Both the position numbers and the translations under genes were made by a program. This document shows positions 47,418-59,465 of a stretch of DNA of 64,000 bases, in pieces. This stretch comes from Batkoa obscura (taxonomy: Eukaryota; Entomophthoromycota; Entomophthoromycetes; Entomophthorales; Batkoaceae): contig JASVEC010000022.1 in NCBI GenBank assembly GCA_030770535.1, positions 620,001 through 684,000 on the forward strand. Reading direction: 5' to 3'. Each line of letters opens with the position of its first letter. Positions within the stretch are counted from its first letter, which is position 1. Under the pieces are notes generated by a model, which was not told where the DNA came from, ran no database searches, and worked only from the letters and a program-made list of their open reading frames with translations.

Positions 47418-48370
47418 CTTTTTGATATTATTACAAAAAATAAAATTTGATAATTTTATTTGGATGCTGAAATTTGCAACTTTAGGTTCTATCTTTTTGC
47501 AGTTCTTCGTTGAAAAACATTTCTAGAATCTGTTGCATTCAGATGCTTTTGTTATTTTTTTTAATTTAATATAAATTACTTTTGCAGTAAGATTATGATG
47601 TTATTTAACGTGTTAGGCTTTAGATTCAATATAAAAGAGTTTGGTAGCAAATTAAGAGGGAATAAAAGCATCTAAATGCAATCAGTTTTAACATATCCTT
47701 TACTTTTGCATAAAATTTAAAGCTAATTTAATTTAATATATTAATTAATATTTTAATGTTAGCCTTATTAATTTTTTCAATATCAATATAAAAGCACATT
47801 TAAATATGGAACTATTACTTAAATATATAAAATATTAAATTATTAATCCAAGGAATTGTTGGCAACTAATTAGTTAAATTAATAGATAACCAAACAAACG
47901 TTTAAAATTCATTAAGTAAAATTTAGCAGGTATTGGGGTTGCAACTTTTTTGCTTTTTTAGCGGAAATTTTTATATTTATTTATATTTATTTTTTTAAAC
48001 CTTGATTCTTATCAATATCTAGTTTCAATCCAAATTTATTTCTTAAATAAATAAGTCGTAAAAGAATTACAACAGCTAGGTATTTTTTGAAAAAAATTCT
48101 ATTTATAGTTCAATTTAAGAACAAAAATTCAAAATTCACTTAAATTTCGATGAAATAAGCAACGTTCCCAATATTAAGACATAATAATTTATTATCCACT
48201 GTCTTAGAACTTAATTTGATTGGCTACAAAAGCTATGAGCACCACTGGACACTGGAGAAATGATATATTTTGTTAAAAGAATATATTAACTAATACTTAA
48301 AATTAATGAATTAATAACTCCATTTTCTATTTTCAATAACTTAATCTCATTAATAAATACCATAAAAAAA
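47418..48370. other. Divergent intergenic region, no gene seen
   Basis: AT-rich region between the RRP7 and ML/TRP gene starts; presumed promoters. Nothing else is supported. Confidence 0.5.
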
Positions 48371-50329
48371 ATGCAACTACTATCCATCTATCTAATAATA
48401 TTAACTTATGTTACATTGCTGTATCAATCGGCCATCACATTAAACAGTAAGCGAGTGGATGCCTGTAGTAATAATGAAGTGAATGTGGTTGATTTATATT
48501 CCATGAAAGTAACTATAGACACAGCTGAAAAAAGTATAAGCTTTGCTGTTTCTGGTAAAGCAAATCAAGTAGTTGAATCGGGTAAAGTAAAACTAAGTTT
48601 TTCTTTATTTGATAAAGATTTATTCAATATGGATTTGGATGTTTGTAAGTTAGCGGCGGATAAAGGTGGTTGTCCATTGAAACAAGCGCCTTTTTCAAAT
48701 TCAGTAACTACTCCAATACCTGGCGAGATCCCGGATGTAGCTGATATATTAGCTCGTGTACCTGGTGTGGATTTAAATGTAGCTGTAAGGTTAGAAAATG
48801 CCGATGGTAATCCATTAGGTTGTTATGCCGTTGGCTTAGCTAATGATGTCTCAGTTTATACACGTGGTACTGAAGCAGGTACAGTAGTAGTAGCTTCAGC
48901 AGCTGCAGGTGGGGCATTTTTAGCTTCTTTAGGTAGTTTTATTGGTACTGCTGGAGGTGCAGCTGCTGGGTCAGCTTTATCTCAAGCTCGACCAACAACA
49001 ACAACACCTAACTTTGGGGATGTTATTGGTACATTTCAATTTTTAGCTACCACTGGTATGTTATCTTTAAATTATCCAAGAGTCTATCATGAGTTTACTT
49101 GTAATTTTGGTTGGTCGATGGGTGCTATTCGATTAGGACCTATTGAAAAAGCATTAGAAAGCTTTCGTGGAAATGATAATGTATCAAGAGAAAGTGGTAA
49201 ACTGTTAAGAAGATTAGATTTATTACCTAATGCTAATGCTACTAATTATTCCCAATTATCTGGTATTGAAAATTATGCAGCTAAATTGAAAATTGATCCT
49301 AAAAATTATTTTATGACTGTATTGATTATTTATATGATTGTTATGGCTGCACTTACTGGTGCTTGTTTATTATTTCGATTGATATTAGAAATTTTATCCA
49401 AATATAAGCCCAAATTGTTTACCAATTTACGTAATCACTTTGCTTTATATTATGTGGGCAATTTATTAAGAGTATTTGTATTATGTTATTTCTTTTTAGC
49501 AACTGCAGCTATATATCAATTTACACAAAATGATATTTGGCCCATTACTTTATTAGCTGCAATTGTACTTGGTTTATTTTGTATAGCTTTAATTAGTTTT
49601 GTTACTTTTAGAGTCATTCGAAATGGTGCTGACAAATTATATTCTTTCCCCAATTTACAATACAAATATGGTTCATTATATATTGACTATAGACCTTCCG
49701 TTTATACTTTCTTTATCGTTGTCTTAGTTGCTGCTGTTATACGTGCTATTGCTGTTGGTTTATTATCGAAAAATGTATGGGCTCAAATGAGTATTTTGAT
49801 TGTTACAGAAATTATGTTCTTTTTTGCTTTATTTTTCTTTCGACCTTATGCTAGTAAGGCAAGTAATGGGTTGATGATCTTTGTATCAGTAATGAGGGTG
49901 ATTAATACTGGATTATTATTTGCTTTTATTGAATCTGTGTTTATATCAGAATTAGCCAGAGCCATTATTGGCTATGCCTTAGTGATTACTCAAGCGCTTA
50001 TAATAGCAGCAATAGTTATCTTTACACTATGGTCTTTATTTATTACCATTCGTAAATTTGTTCAACAACATAAACAAAGTAAACAAGAATTAAGTCGATC
50101 AGATTCCAACCGTTCAAGTCATCCACTTAACAGAGATAGTAATATATCTAGATCACAAAGCTTTTTAGAAGAAATTGAAGATTCTAAACCACCTTCAATT
50201 TTCCGTTCTCGTTCTAAAGCTTTTGAAGATCATGAAAAAGGGCTTTATACTCCGCCTACTGAAAATGAAAGCCATGATTTAGATCATTTAGTTACTACTC
50301 CGGATCAAACAAAAGCTAAAGTTTATTAA
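48371..50329 (+). CDS. ML-like/TRP family membrane protein (Flc/Pkd2 type)
   Basis: Single-exon gene of 652 aa. An N-terminal signal peptide (MQLLSIYLIILTYVTLLYQS) leads into a cysteine-containing ML-like lipid-binding domain (SMKVTIDTAEKSISFAVSG, FNMDLDVCKLAADKGGCPLK, PLGCYAVGL). A first membrane segment (VVVASAAAGGAFLASLGSF) follows, then the loop with FLATTGMLSLNYPRVYHEFT and NFGWSMG. A block of about eight membrane helices makes up the TRP-like domain (for example FMTVLIIYMIVMAALTGACL and FFALFFFRPYASKASNGLMI). The cytosolic tail is polar and serine-rich. This architecture is fungal: Flc proteins in FAD/heme transport and calcium homeostasis, and Pkd2 in cell-wall and calcium signalling. 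Which role applies cannot be told. Confidence 0.9.
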   Translation: MQLLSIYLIILTYVTLLYQSAITLNSKRVDACSNNEVNVVDLYSMKVTIDTAEKSISFAVSGKANQVVESGKVKLSFSLFDKDLFNMDLDVCKLAADKGGCPLKQAPFSNSVTTPIPGEIPDVADILARVPGVDLNVAVRLENADGNPLGCYAVGLANDVSVYTRGTEAGTVVVASAAAGGAFLASLGSFIGTAGGAAAGSALSQARPTTTTPNFGDVIGTFQFLATTGMLSLNYPRVYHEFTCNFGWSMGAIRLGPIEKALESFRGNDNVSRESGKLLRRLDLLPNANATNYSQLSGIENYAAKLKIDPKNYFMTVLIIYMIVMAALTGACLLFRLILEILSKYKPKLFTNLRNHFALYYVGNLLRVFVLCYFFLATAAIYQFTQNDIWPITLLAAIVLGLFCIALISFVTFRVIRNGADKLYSFPNLQYKYGSLYIDYRPSVYTFFIVVLVAAVIRAIAVGLLSKNVWAQMSILIVTEIMFFFALFFFRPYASKASNGLMIFVSVMRVINTGLLFAFIESVFISELARAIIGYALVITQALIIAAIVIFTLWSLFITIRKFVQQHKQSKQELSRSDSNRSSHPLNRDSNISRSQSFLEEIEDSKPPSIFRSRSKAFEDHEKGLYTPPTENESHDLDHLVTTPDQTKAKVY

Positions 50330-50666
50330 ATTAAAAAATAACAACTCTTTTGGATTTGGTTCATCTCTTAATAAACTTGATGTTATTTTTATAATTTCTG
50401 TAGTTTTTATAACTTTTATTATTACTAATTTGGAGAACTTTTATTAATTTTTTAACAATTCTATCTCTTGCTTATAAATCTATAATAATACAATGACACT
50501 AATTTTTAATTACCCACATTCCACCAATAAAGTTTTATTTTCGGTAAAACACCTCAGCTATGAATAAAAGCCAAAAAGATGAATATAAAAAGCTAATAAA
50601 CTTTTAATTTAATTTTTTTAATTACAATAAAAAAACATAATTAACATAATATAATATAAATATAAA

Positions 50667-51497
50667 ATGAGTGTTTCAAGTGATCCAACAATTAATCGTA
50701 AACCGCAAGAAGATAACTTAGTTATATCTCCTCCATTTCCAAAGTTATTAAAAAATACCGTAGTTAAAGGCTTTGGTAGAGGTAGTAAAGAATTAGGGAT
50801 ACCTACTGGTAAGTTATTTATTATATACTATTATTAAAACTAAATATGATAATAAAATCCTTTCAAGTATAGAATCAATCTAATTAATTAAATCAATAAA
50901 ACTAATTATTTTTCTCTTTCTTTTTATTAGCAAATTATCCCCAAGATTATGTAGATAGTGCCTCCCTTGATGAATTGAGTCCTGGTATTTATTATGGGTA
51001 TTCAAAAGTGTATTCCAATCAAGATGATAATGAAAAACAAACTGGGGAAGATGAGATATTACCTATGGTAATGTCTTTAGGTTATAATCCATTTTATAAA
51101 AATGAAAAACTATCAGCGGTAAGTTTTTTTAAATTGATCTAGTTGCTAGTATGTTAAAATCATAGTATGACTATTTTTATTAAATGTTTTCACTTAGTAT
51201 ATTTTTATTTAGCTAATATTTATATTAACATTTCATTTTCAATAGGAAGTTCATGTATTACATTCTTTTGAAAAAGATTTTTATGGTCAACAAATGGCTA
51301 CATTGGTACTTGGTTATATAAGACCAGAAAGGAGTTATGATGGTTTAGGTAAATTTATTAATAATTATAAAACCTTTTCTCATTCTTTTCTTTTAGATGC
51401 TTTAATCCAAGATATTCAGTTTGATATAACTTTTGCTAAAAAAAGTTTATTATTAGAATCTTATAAAAAAGAGCATTTTTTAACTTATTTCGAATAA
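50667..51497 (+). CDS. FMN1: Riboflavin kinase
   Basis: Phosphorylates riboflavin to FMN. Four exons (50667-50808, 50931-51118, 51246-51348, 51397-51497) give 177 aa, the usual monofunctional eukaryotic size. Motifs: [20 protein letters not shown] (the G-x-x-P-T-A-N signature), [52 protein letters not shown] and [15 protein letters not shown]. The last intron (51349-51396) is 48 nt, stop-free and a multiple of three; removing it gives [12 protein letters not shown], matching the family, while retention adds 16 residues. No presequence is obvious. It is convergent with the I9 inhibitor gene. Confidence 0.94.
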
Positions 51498-51674
51498 AAA
51501 AGTAAGAAGTAAAAAATTTTAGATGTTTTTCTCTTTTAAATAATGTTTATTTTTTTTACACAGTATCAAGATTCTTATACAATAATAAACTAGCCTTTCA
51601 TTTATACACAATATGACCCAAAAACTTTATCACTTATTCATAATAAATTTTCATCCTTCATCCTTCATCCTAAA

Positions 51675-52119
51675 TTACTCCCAAACCACTTTCTTTTTGC
51701 TCCAATTTTTCCCTTGGCTTTTCTTCCCATGCGCAATACTAACCACACCATCATTTTCAATCTCTTGAATATAACTATTATAGGCTTTTTCGCTTAAAAA
51801 AGCAGCTTTAAATGTTTGTGGCATAGTAGCCGAAAATCCATTTAATACCAGATCATAAACATGGTCAATGGTACCACCAGAGCAAATGATTTCTTTTTTG
51901 GCTGACTCAATGACGGAAGTGGGAGTATTAGATTTGAAGCTAAAGATATAACTACTGTATATTGGTTTTGGATCTATATTGGAAGGGTTAATTTACTTAA
52001 TTAATTCAAAGCATATAAGAATTACCTGATAATGTTAATAATAGTTCATTACAATCATTGTTTTTATTCGCTTTTATCAAACTGATAAATAATGGTAATA
52101 ATAATTGATTTGGTTGCAT
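51675..52119 (-). CDS. Inhibitor I9 protein (Pbi2-like protease B inhibitor)
   Basis: Two exons (52026-52119 and 51675-51973) give 130 aa. Residues ~34-105 form an inhibitor I9 / subtilisin-propeptide-like domain: IYSSYIFSFKSNTPTSVIES, AKKEIICSGGTIDHVYD, LVLNGFSATMPQ and a closing IENDGVV. Yeast Pbi2 has the same build and inhibits vacuolar proteinase B in the cytosol, besides a role in vacuole fusion. There is no peptidase S8 domain and no signal peptide, so this is a stand-alone inhibitor rather than a propeptide. An extra helical N terminus of about 33 aa and a lysine-rich tail (HGKKSQGKNWSKKKVVWE) distinguish it from the 75-aa yeast protein. Confidence 0.82.
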
Positions 52120-52552
52120 TCTTTATTGATTTCTTTTATTTTAACTATTAATCTTCTTTAAATACTAACTTTAATCCTAAACTGAAAAAATAAAATAACT
52201 TAAAAAACTTAAAATTTCCAAGCTTTTATTTTAGCTTATAAAAAATCATCTGTTTAACTATGCCACTAAAATTTAATGCTTATCAATTACCATTTTTTCA
52301 TTGGTTATTTGAAATTTAACTGATATTGAATTTTTTAAACTTAGTTTATAACTATTATTACATCATCCGATTTCAAATTAATCCCTGTAACACCAAAAAA
52401 CATCATTTCAATATTTCAACTAACAAAAATAAATTTTCCAATTTAATTATCTTAATTCAAAAACCTTAAATACAATTTAATTCCTTGCATACTACCAATA
52501 AACTAAAAATATTATCATATCCTTTAGCTTTTATTCATTGGTTCTATATTTT
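52120..52552. other. Intergenic, no gene seen
   Basis: AT-rich gap between the I9 inhibitor start and the CAP-D3 stop, both on the minus strand. Nothing supported beyond a likely promoter and 3' UTR. Confidence 0.5.
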
Positions 52553-55395
52553 TCATAAATCCAAAAAAGTAAATGAAAGATTTTCATCTTCACTTTCTTC
52601 ATGTTCTAATTCTTTAGGAAATGGGGAAACATTAGGTATTAAAGGATGGAATTTTTTAATATCGATAGTATCATCTATAAATTTTGCTTTTCTTTTTGGA
52701 TTCTTTCTTTTGCTTTGAATACTACTTGAAGACGAAATCGATGTATTTGTTTCTCGAAAATGATCTTGATTTCTGGCTTCTTCTTGTTGTTTATTGTTGG
52801 TTTCAATTTCTTCCAAATCACTACTAAAATCACTATCTAATGTTAATCTCTTTCTCGATTCTTGTGCTTTTGATTGTTGAATTTGTAACATTAATTCTTC
52901 CATTTCATTTTCAAATTGAATTTCATCAACATTATTAAATTCCACTTGTTTTTTGTTGGGATTAACTTGTTTCTTTCTTTTTAATATTATCTCTCCTTCT
53001 TCTTCTTTAGTTTCTACACTTTCATGTAATCTTTTATTATCTTGATTAAAACTTAATCTATTTTTAATAATAGCGTTATTATTATTATTCAGTATTTCAT
53101 TATCAATATTATTGCTTAATTGGTTTTCAATAACTGGACTCTCGTTTTCTCTTTCTATAAGTTCTCGTTGAGCATCAGAACTTAACTGATTGTCAATAGC
53201 GGTATTATTCACTCTCTTTTTCTCACTAATTTCTTGTGGATTAATTAAAGTTTCCATTTCATTATCAAATATATCATCTATTACATTTTCTCTTCCTCTA
53301 TCTTTACTAACTAAATCTAAAAGTTGTTGATGTTGAGGAATAATAGATTTCTTAGTAATAATTATTGGAGTATCTGGATATAATCCTAACTTTAAATGTT
53401 GAGTTAAATTATTCATTAAATTCTTTAATCTTTTTTGTTTAACTTTCATAATGTCTAATTCTAACTCATTATACATAGCAGGCTCTAATATTTGTTTTAA
53501 ATTATTCATTGGTACTTTAAATGATAATATCATTTTAATTAATGTTAGTTTTAACTTAGATTGTAAGGGGGAATAATTAGATTGTAAATAAGATTGAAAT
53601 TGAATTAATAAAGGAATGATATTTTCTATTATATTTTTAATATTAATTTGGTTAATTAATTTGATATTTTCCTTTTCTTTTTCTTCATCTCCATCTAAAT
53701 CATTATTAAGATTGTCTTGTTGATTATTACTAATAGTAAAATGAACTATAATTTCATTGGAACTTAATATATGTAAAGCATCTTCAATAATACGATTTAA
53801 TTTATTATCCTTTAAATCTAATTCCGATTGCATTATTGGTAAAAATAATTTATTACAAATCAAATTACTTACAATAAATTTTTCTCCTTCTTTAAAATAT
53901 TGAAGTACAAAACAATAACATTTATGTCTTAATCTTCTATGAACTGGATTTTCATTATCATTTAGTACAAATAATTGATTTTCTAAATTACTCAATGTAG
54001 ATTCAAATTTCCCATTTAAAAACATAATTAAATCTAATAAATGATTTAAAAACAAATTAGGATCCTTAATTAATAATACTTGTTCAAATCCGAATTCATA
54101 AACTTCTTTAATTTCTTTTTCTTTTTCCATTATGTAACTAACTATCATTTTAAATAATAAATGTTTTTTAAATTTTAAATAATCCATTCTTAATAATCTA
54201 ATTAAACAAATTAATGTATGTTTCCTTACATTCAAATCAAAATGTCTTAAATTATTCACCATGATAGGTATATATGGATCTATGATTCTTGAATATCTTA
54301 AACATAAATCAGATAATATAACTACAATACTACAACTTAAAGAGACATTATTATTATTAGCCTGTACTCTATAAACTCCTTGATTATCTAATTGAACCCA
54401 ACTATCTTCAATTGTCATTTCTTTAGCTAATATTGGTGCTAAATGAGCTGTGTATTCTTCTTCAATTAAAGCCAATTTACCCAATGAAATGAATATATTA
54501 TTTCTTACTTGTTCACTTAATAAATATTGTTTAGGCTCAATTACTTTTAATGTTCCTACTAAGATTAATAGACAATCAAATATCTCATCTAATTGATTAT
54601 TATTAGGATAAATCATTAATATTTGTCCAATTAATTCAATCTTATAATTAATTTCACCTTCATTGGTTGATTCCTGTTGTTGTTGTTGTTGATTATTACT
54701 AATAAATTGATAAAAGGTATTGACACATTGTTGAATTATTGTATTGAGGTATTTAAAATAATCCGTATCTTCACTCAACCAATCATATTGAATTAATTTC
54801 CATTTATCTAATAGTTGTAAACTAATTGGAACCCAATTTAACGGTAATTGAAATTTCAATAAATTCTTTGTTAAATAAATTAAAATCTCATTATTATTAG
54901 GTTGATGAATCCAATTATAAATTAAAATTAATATTTGATTTCCTATTATTAATTGTTCTTCTTCATTAATATTCAATTTAATTAATTCATTGAATAAAGA
55001 ATTGTAATATACATCTATTAAATCTTCATTTAATTTCCAATATAAAGAATATAATTTCATAAACTGTCCATAACCTAAATCTATTATTAATCGATCATTA
55101 TACTTTTCTAATATTGAAAAAAAAGCTTCATTGAATATTGAGTTTGTTTGATCTGGTTTAGCTACTTTACTGTTATTACAATCATTAATAAATTTAGCTA
55201 ATCCTTTAAAACTCAACCCTTCGAATTCTTTTTTAAATAAATTCAAATATAATAAAACATCCATATAATTGACTAATAATTTCTGTGATAAATTTAATAC
55301 TTCAATACTAATACTTTTATCTGTATCAAATATTCCAATTAGTACCTTCTCTTTCCATAATTGAAATAATATATTAATAAATTCCATTTCATTTA

Positions 55396-55435
<40 letters not shown>

Positions 55436-57499
55436 TTCATTATTATTATTATTATTTTCATTAATTTGCTTAAAATTAATTAATTTTTGTATTAATAAAT
55501 CCACTACAATATAAATACATTGTTTTCGAATACGAAAATTATTGTCTTTACATCTTATTTCAATAATATTTAAAAATTCTAATTTATATTCTCTAATTAA
55601 TTGAGTATCTAATCCAAATTCTTTTGTTAGTTCTAAATTAAACAATTGATTTAAATCTAATAAATTATTAATTGCCTGTTTACGAACTAAATAAGGTTCC
55701 CGTTGAGTTAATGTTTGTAATGAATTAAATTGATTTTCAATAATAACAAATTGTAATACTTTTTTAATGACCATTGTTAATAATGAATTCTCTTCATTTT
55801 CATTGTTTTTTTTTAATTGATTTTTTAATATACTTAAAAACTTGTTAAAATTAGTTAATGCTTTGACTTGAACTTGAATTGAAGCATCTGAAAATCTTAA
55901 AGCAATAGATTCAAGTAAATTGATAATTAAATCAACTTTAGTAATTAAATTATAATTTAAAAGCTTACTAAATTCATCTTGTAATTTACTATCAAAAATA
56001 ATTTGTAGCCAATTAAAATAAATTTCCAAAGTTAAACTACGTACTTTAGGTTGACTTGCTCTTAAACTATCTTTAAATAAATTTTCAATTATATATTGAC
56101 TTAATTTAGGTTCCATGGAATTTAATATTAATGCTATATTCTATAATATTAATTCTATTAATAAAAAAATAATTAATTAATATTTTTTATACCTTAGCCA
56201 ACCCATGTTTAACATCCGCTAAGTCCATAAACTCGGTAATTATATGTTTTAAGAACAATTTTAAATCGGAGAAAGATAATCGATGATAATTAATAATTTC
56301 TTGCATAAATTTAGTGGCTCTATAACTTCTAATTTTAAATTGAGCTTTGGAATTTAATTCATTGGGATTGAATAATGTTGCTAAATTAAAATGAATCCAT
56401 TTCATACATATCATGAAATTATCTATAAAGAGCCATTCTTCATTTTTTAATATTTTTAATTGTAATTCATAACTAAATTCTACTATTGGAACTTCAGGTT
56501 CTATACTATTAAAGTTAAACATTTAAATAAATTGAATGTTATTAATTTCAAAAAATTCTTACTTTGGTACTTCCAAACTACAATAACATCCTAATAACTC
56601 CAAATATTCATTAATAAGCTTATTTAGTGGCTTTATTTTTTCGATTGTATAATAGCATAATAAACTTAAGTTTAAAATATATTGTATTAAATTTGGAATT
56701 TCTTCTTTTGGAATATCATTATCAATAAATTCCTCATTATTTTCAATATCTTCAGTTTTCAATGTAGTCAATGGACTGATAGTAAATTGTTTATTACAAT
56801 TAATAATTCTTTCATATAACTGTTTTAATAATTTAATAATATATATAAATTTTTCTGGATTAATGATTCGATTTTCTATTGCATCTATATTTCAATTAAA
56901 AAAATAAAATTTAAAACTTTAGAATAATAAATGAACTTACCAGGCAACAAACTGGCAAATAAATAAGCTTCTATAACTAACAAACATTTTTTAATATTTT
57001 CAAAACTCAATTTTGTACAATGGTGATAACCAATAAATAATAACTTCCATAACCTTTTATAAACCTTAAAGATATTGATAACTTCATCTCCTTGTTTTAT
57101 ATTGACTTTAAATATGCTTAAATTTTTATGAAGGTTAGTATTGATTAAATTATAATAACAAATGGTTGAAGTTATCTTATCTAAAAATGAACTATTTATT
57201 AAATCCATTTCTTCAATATCAATACCTCCATATTCACTAAAACTTAAACTTTGCGACTGATCTTGCGATTGATTTTGACTATTTCCATTGCTCATCAAAG
57301 TTGAATTGGTTCTAGAAACATTTGAAATAATCTCCTCTTGTGTGGAAAAAAAATAGTTTTCAAGTTCTAATAAATTAACAAATGCTTCTTTGACTGCTAA
57401 GCCTTCTTGGTAATTATATGTCGTCTCAAAATCAATTGAGAACAAATTTAAATCTTCTCGATTTTTATAAAGTGGTTGAAGTGGAATCGGTATCCTCAT
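52553..57499 (-). CDS. NCAPD3: Condensin II subunit CAP-D3 (NCAPD3)
   Basis: HEAT-repeat subunit of condensin II, which shapes chromosomes with SMC2/SMC4, CAP-H2 and CAP-G2. Four exons (56941-57499, 56563-56884, 56193-56505, 52553-56140) join in phase to 1,593 aa, close to human NCAPD3 (about 1,500). The start is the first ATG, MRIPIPLQPLY. HEAT repeats fill most of the protein. The diagnostic part is the Cnd1-like block: IVVILSDLCLRYSRIIDPYI, NVRKHTLICLIRLLRMDYLK, NPVHRRLRHKCYCFVLQYFK and DALHILSSNEI. It matches CAP-D3 (CDLCVRY, RRQTLVLLTNLLQEEF, ILSSKEI) and not CAP-D2. The tail is charged, disordered and repetitive, with a basic KRKNPKRKAKF patch. A long asparagine run lies in the N-terminal half (coded by an ATT repeat near 55400). 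Confidence 0.9.
55396..55462. repeat. ATT/AAT trinucleotide repeat in coding sequence
   Basis: Within CAP-D3, read on the minus strand as AAT codons, it encodes an interrupted run of about 18 asparagines. Similar shorter asparagine runs occur in RRN3, VPS15 and the PPR protein. Confidence 0.9.
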
Positions 57500-58226
57500 A
57501 GGCTGGATCAAAAGTAGTAGTGATATTTAAATTAAAAGTTAAAAATTTGAAATTTGAAATTCAATGGATGGTGATTTATGAAGTTGAATTCCAAGTTGAT
57601 TGGCTTAAATTAAAATTTAAACTATTTTTAAAAATTTTAGTCACTTTTTAACTGAGAATTTAAAAATTCTAGTAGTAATTTTTCAACAAATAGACTTATT
57701 AAATTAGTATATAAATACTCTTATTTCTATTAAAGAATTTTTTAACATTTGAATAATACAAACAAATTGCCATTTAAATAAAAAAATAAAAATGTCTAAA
57801 TAGCATGTGGCATATTGTTACAAAATTTCTTTTATTATTAAAACTTTGAATATAAAACATAATTATAATTGATTTCTATTTTCTATTACTAGGTTAAAAT
57901 AGAATAATTTATTATGATTTAACAATCAACTTATATAAAACTGTCTCATACTAACAACTAAAAAATAGTTAGGTATAAGGAATTCGAAATATGTTTAAAA
58001 TAATGAAATCAACTAAAAGTTACCAAAGCAAACCATAACAAAAACAAAGTACTATAGAAAACGAATATTACATATTAAACATAAAAGCTTTATTGAAAAC
58101 GTTGACAAATAACAAAAAGATAAACTAACCGTTAGTTTAGAAAACATTTAACTTACTTAGCTTGAAATTTAAAATTAATTAGAACTTTACTTGAAGTTAA
58201 TAATATATTTTGATTTCTAATCTAAT
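57500..58226. other. Intergenic, no gene seen
   Basis: AT-rich sequence between the CAP-D3 start and the 3' end of ceramide synthase. No supported feature. Confidence 0.5.
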
Positions 58227-59465
58227 TTAATCATCGTCATCTCTAACATCATCTAACACGGGTCGTGTTGCTGCTTTATAAATCTTTACAAAATAATTTT
58301 TAACTAAAATTTAATATATTAAAATAATATTTACCATATAAATCCAAATATAATTAAATACAGCCAAAATGCTTAAACAAGCGAGACATTCATAGGTAGT
58401 AGCAGGACGAGTGCCATCTGGGTAATAACAATGTTCACTAAAAAAATTAATTTAAAAATCTATTCATAATTAAAATAAAAAATAAACTACATGATTCCAC
58501 CAATGACATAAACTGGGAATATAACACCTCGAAGTATAACAAAGGTTAAAGCAAAGATTGCAAAACAAACATCCCTTATCTATATATAAAAATAAAAGGC
58601 GAATCAATGGATTGATATTAGAGAACAAATTAAAGTTACTTTCTGCTTATTTAAGTAATTCATAAGCTTAGCTAACTCCATCCAAGGATCACAAATGTCA
58701 TGAGTAAGCATGACTACTTCCCCAATACGAGTGAGATTAAAAAAATAGGAGCATGAAATTAGAGTCAACGTAATTAAATGATGGGATAACATCATCAAAT
58801 AATCTTTTTGTTTTTTCTCTGAGTTGATAGATAGTAATTGAAATAGATAAACACCAGCATCAATTAAATAATGGTATCTATTGATGTTACTATTTTCAAA
58901 AAAATAAAGTTATTTAACTAATTAAGATAATACTTATAAAATTACCTTAACTTAACGTTTGGGTATTCTTTAAACCATAAACTGGAATCAAAAAACCAGT
59001 CACTATATAAGGCTGAAAGAACCCCTGGAATACAAATAATTACTTTTTAAAAATTCATTAATTCACGTTAAAGAATGAAGTTAAATAAGTTTACTATACA
59101 TATAAATCCTAAACGCGGTGGACCTAAACTTTAATGATTTCTCTTTTGCTTTTCTAAAGAAAAAAAAGTAATTTTAATAATTGAACAGTCATTGTTTTAA
59201 GACTTACTCTAAAGTTGTTTTATCTTCCTTTTCATTTTTACCACCACTATCCTTGAGTCCTCGGATAAAATACTCTTGACAAAAGGGCTATAATTTAATA
59301 TTCAATCTACAACCTAAAAAGTCTCAAAAAAACAAGACCTACTTCTAAAATCCAATGTTCCAAAACCACTTTACTACAAAGTAGGAATAAAGCAACCAAA
59401 CTTACAGCAATTATGTCCCACTTCAAACTTAACTCTGGATGCACTTGATACACTATAAATTCCAT
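58227..59465 (-). CDS. Ceramide synthase (Lag1/Lac1 family, TLC domain)
   Basis: Acylates sphingoid bases to (dihydro)ceramide in the ER. Eight exons on the minus strand. A membrane helix (WDIIAVSLVALFLLCSKVVL) opens the protein. A charged loop and KFRSTAFRIYMYRVLSALYS follow, then the TLC core: FDSSLWFKEYPNVKLR, YLIDAGVYLFQLLS and the Lag1 motif. In that motif LMMLSHHLITLTLI carries the His-His pair, then NLTRIGEVVMLTHDICDPWM and ELAKLMNYLNKQK carry the conserved HD and D. More helices follow (CFAIFALTFVILRGVIFPVY). The C terminus is strongly acidic (VLDDVRDDDD), like the CK2-phosphorylated tails of Lag1/Lac1 and animal CerS. Exon 3 uses the donor GTAAAC, which keeps the YMYRVLSAL frame. There is no homeodomain, as in fungal members. 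Confidence 0.93.
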
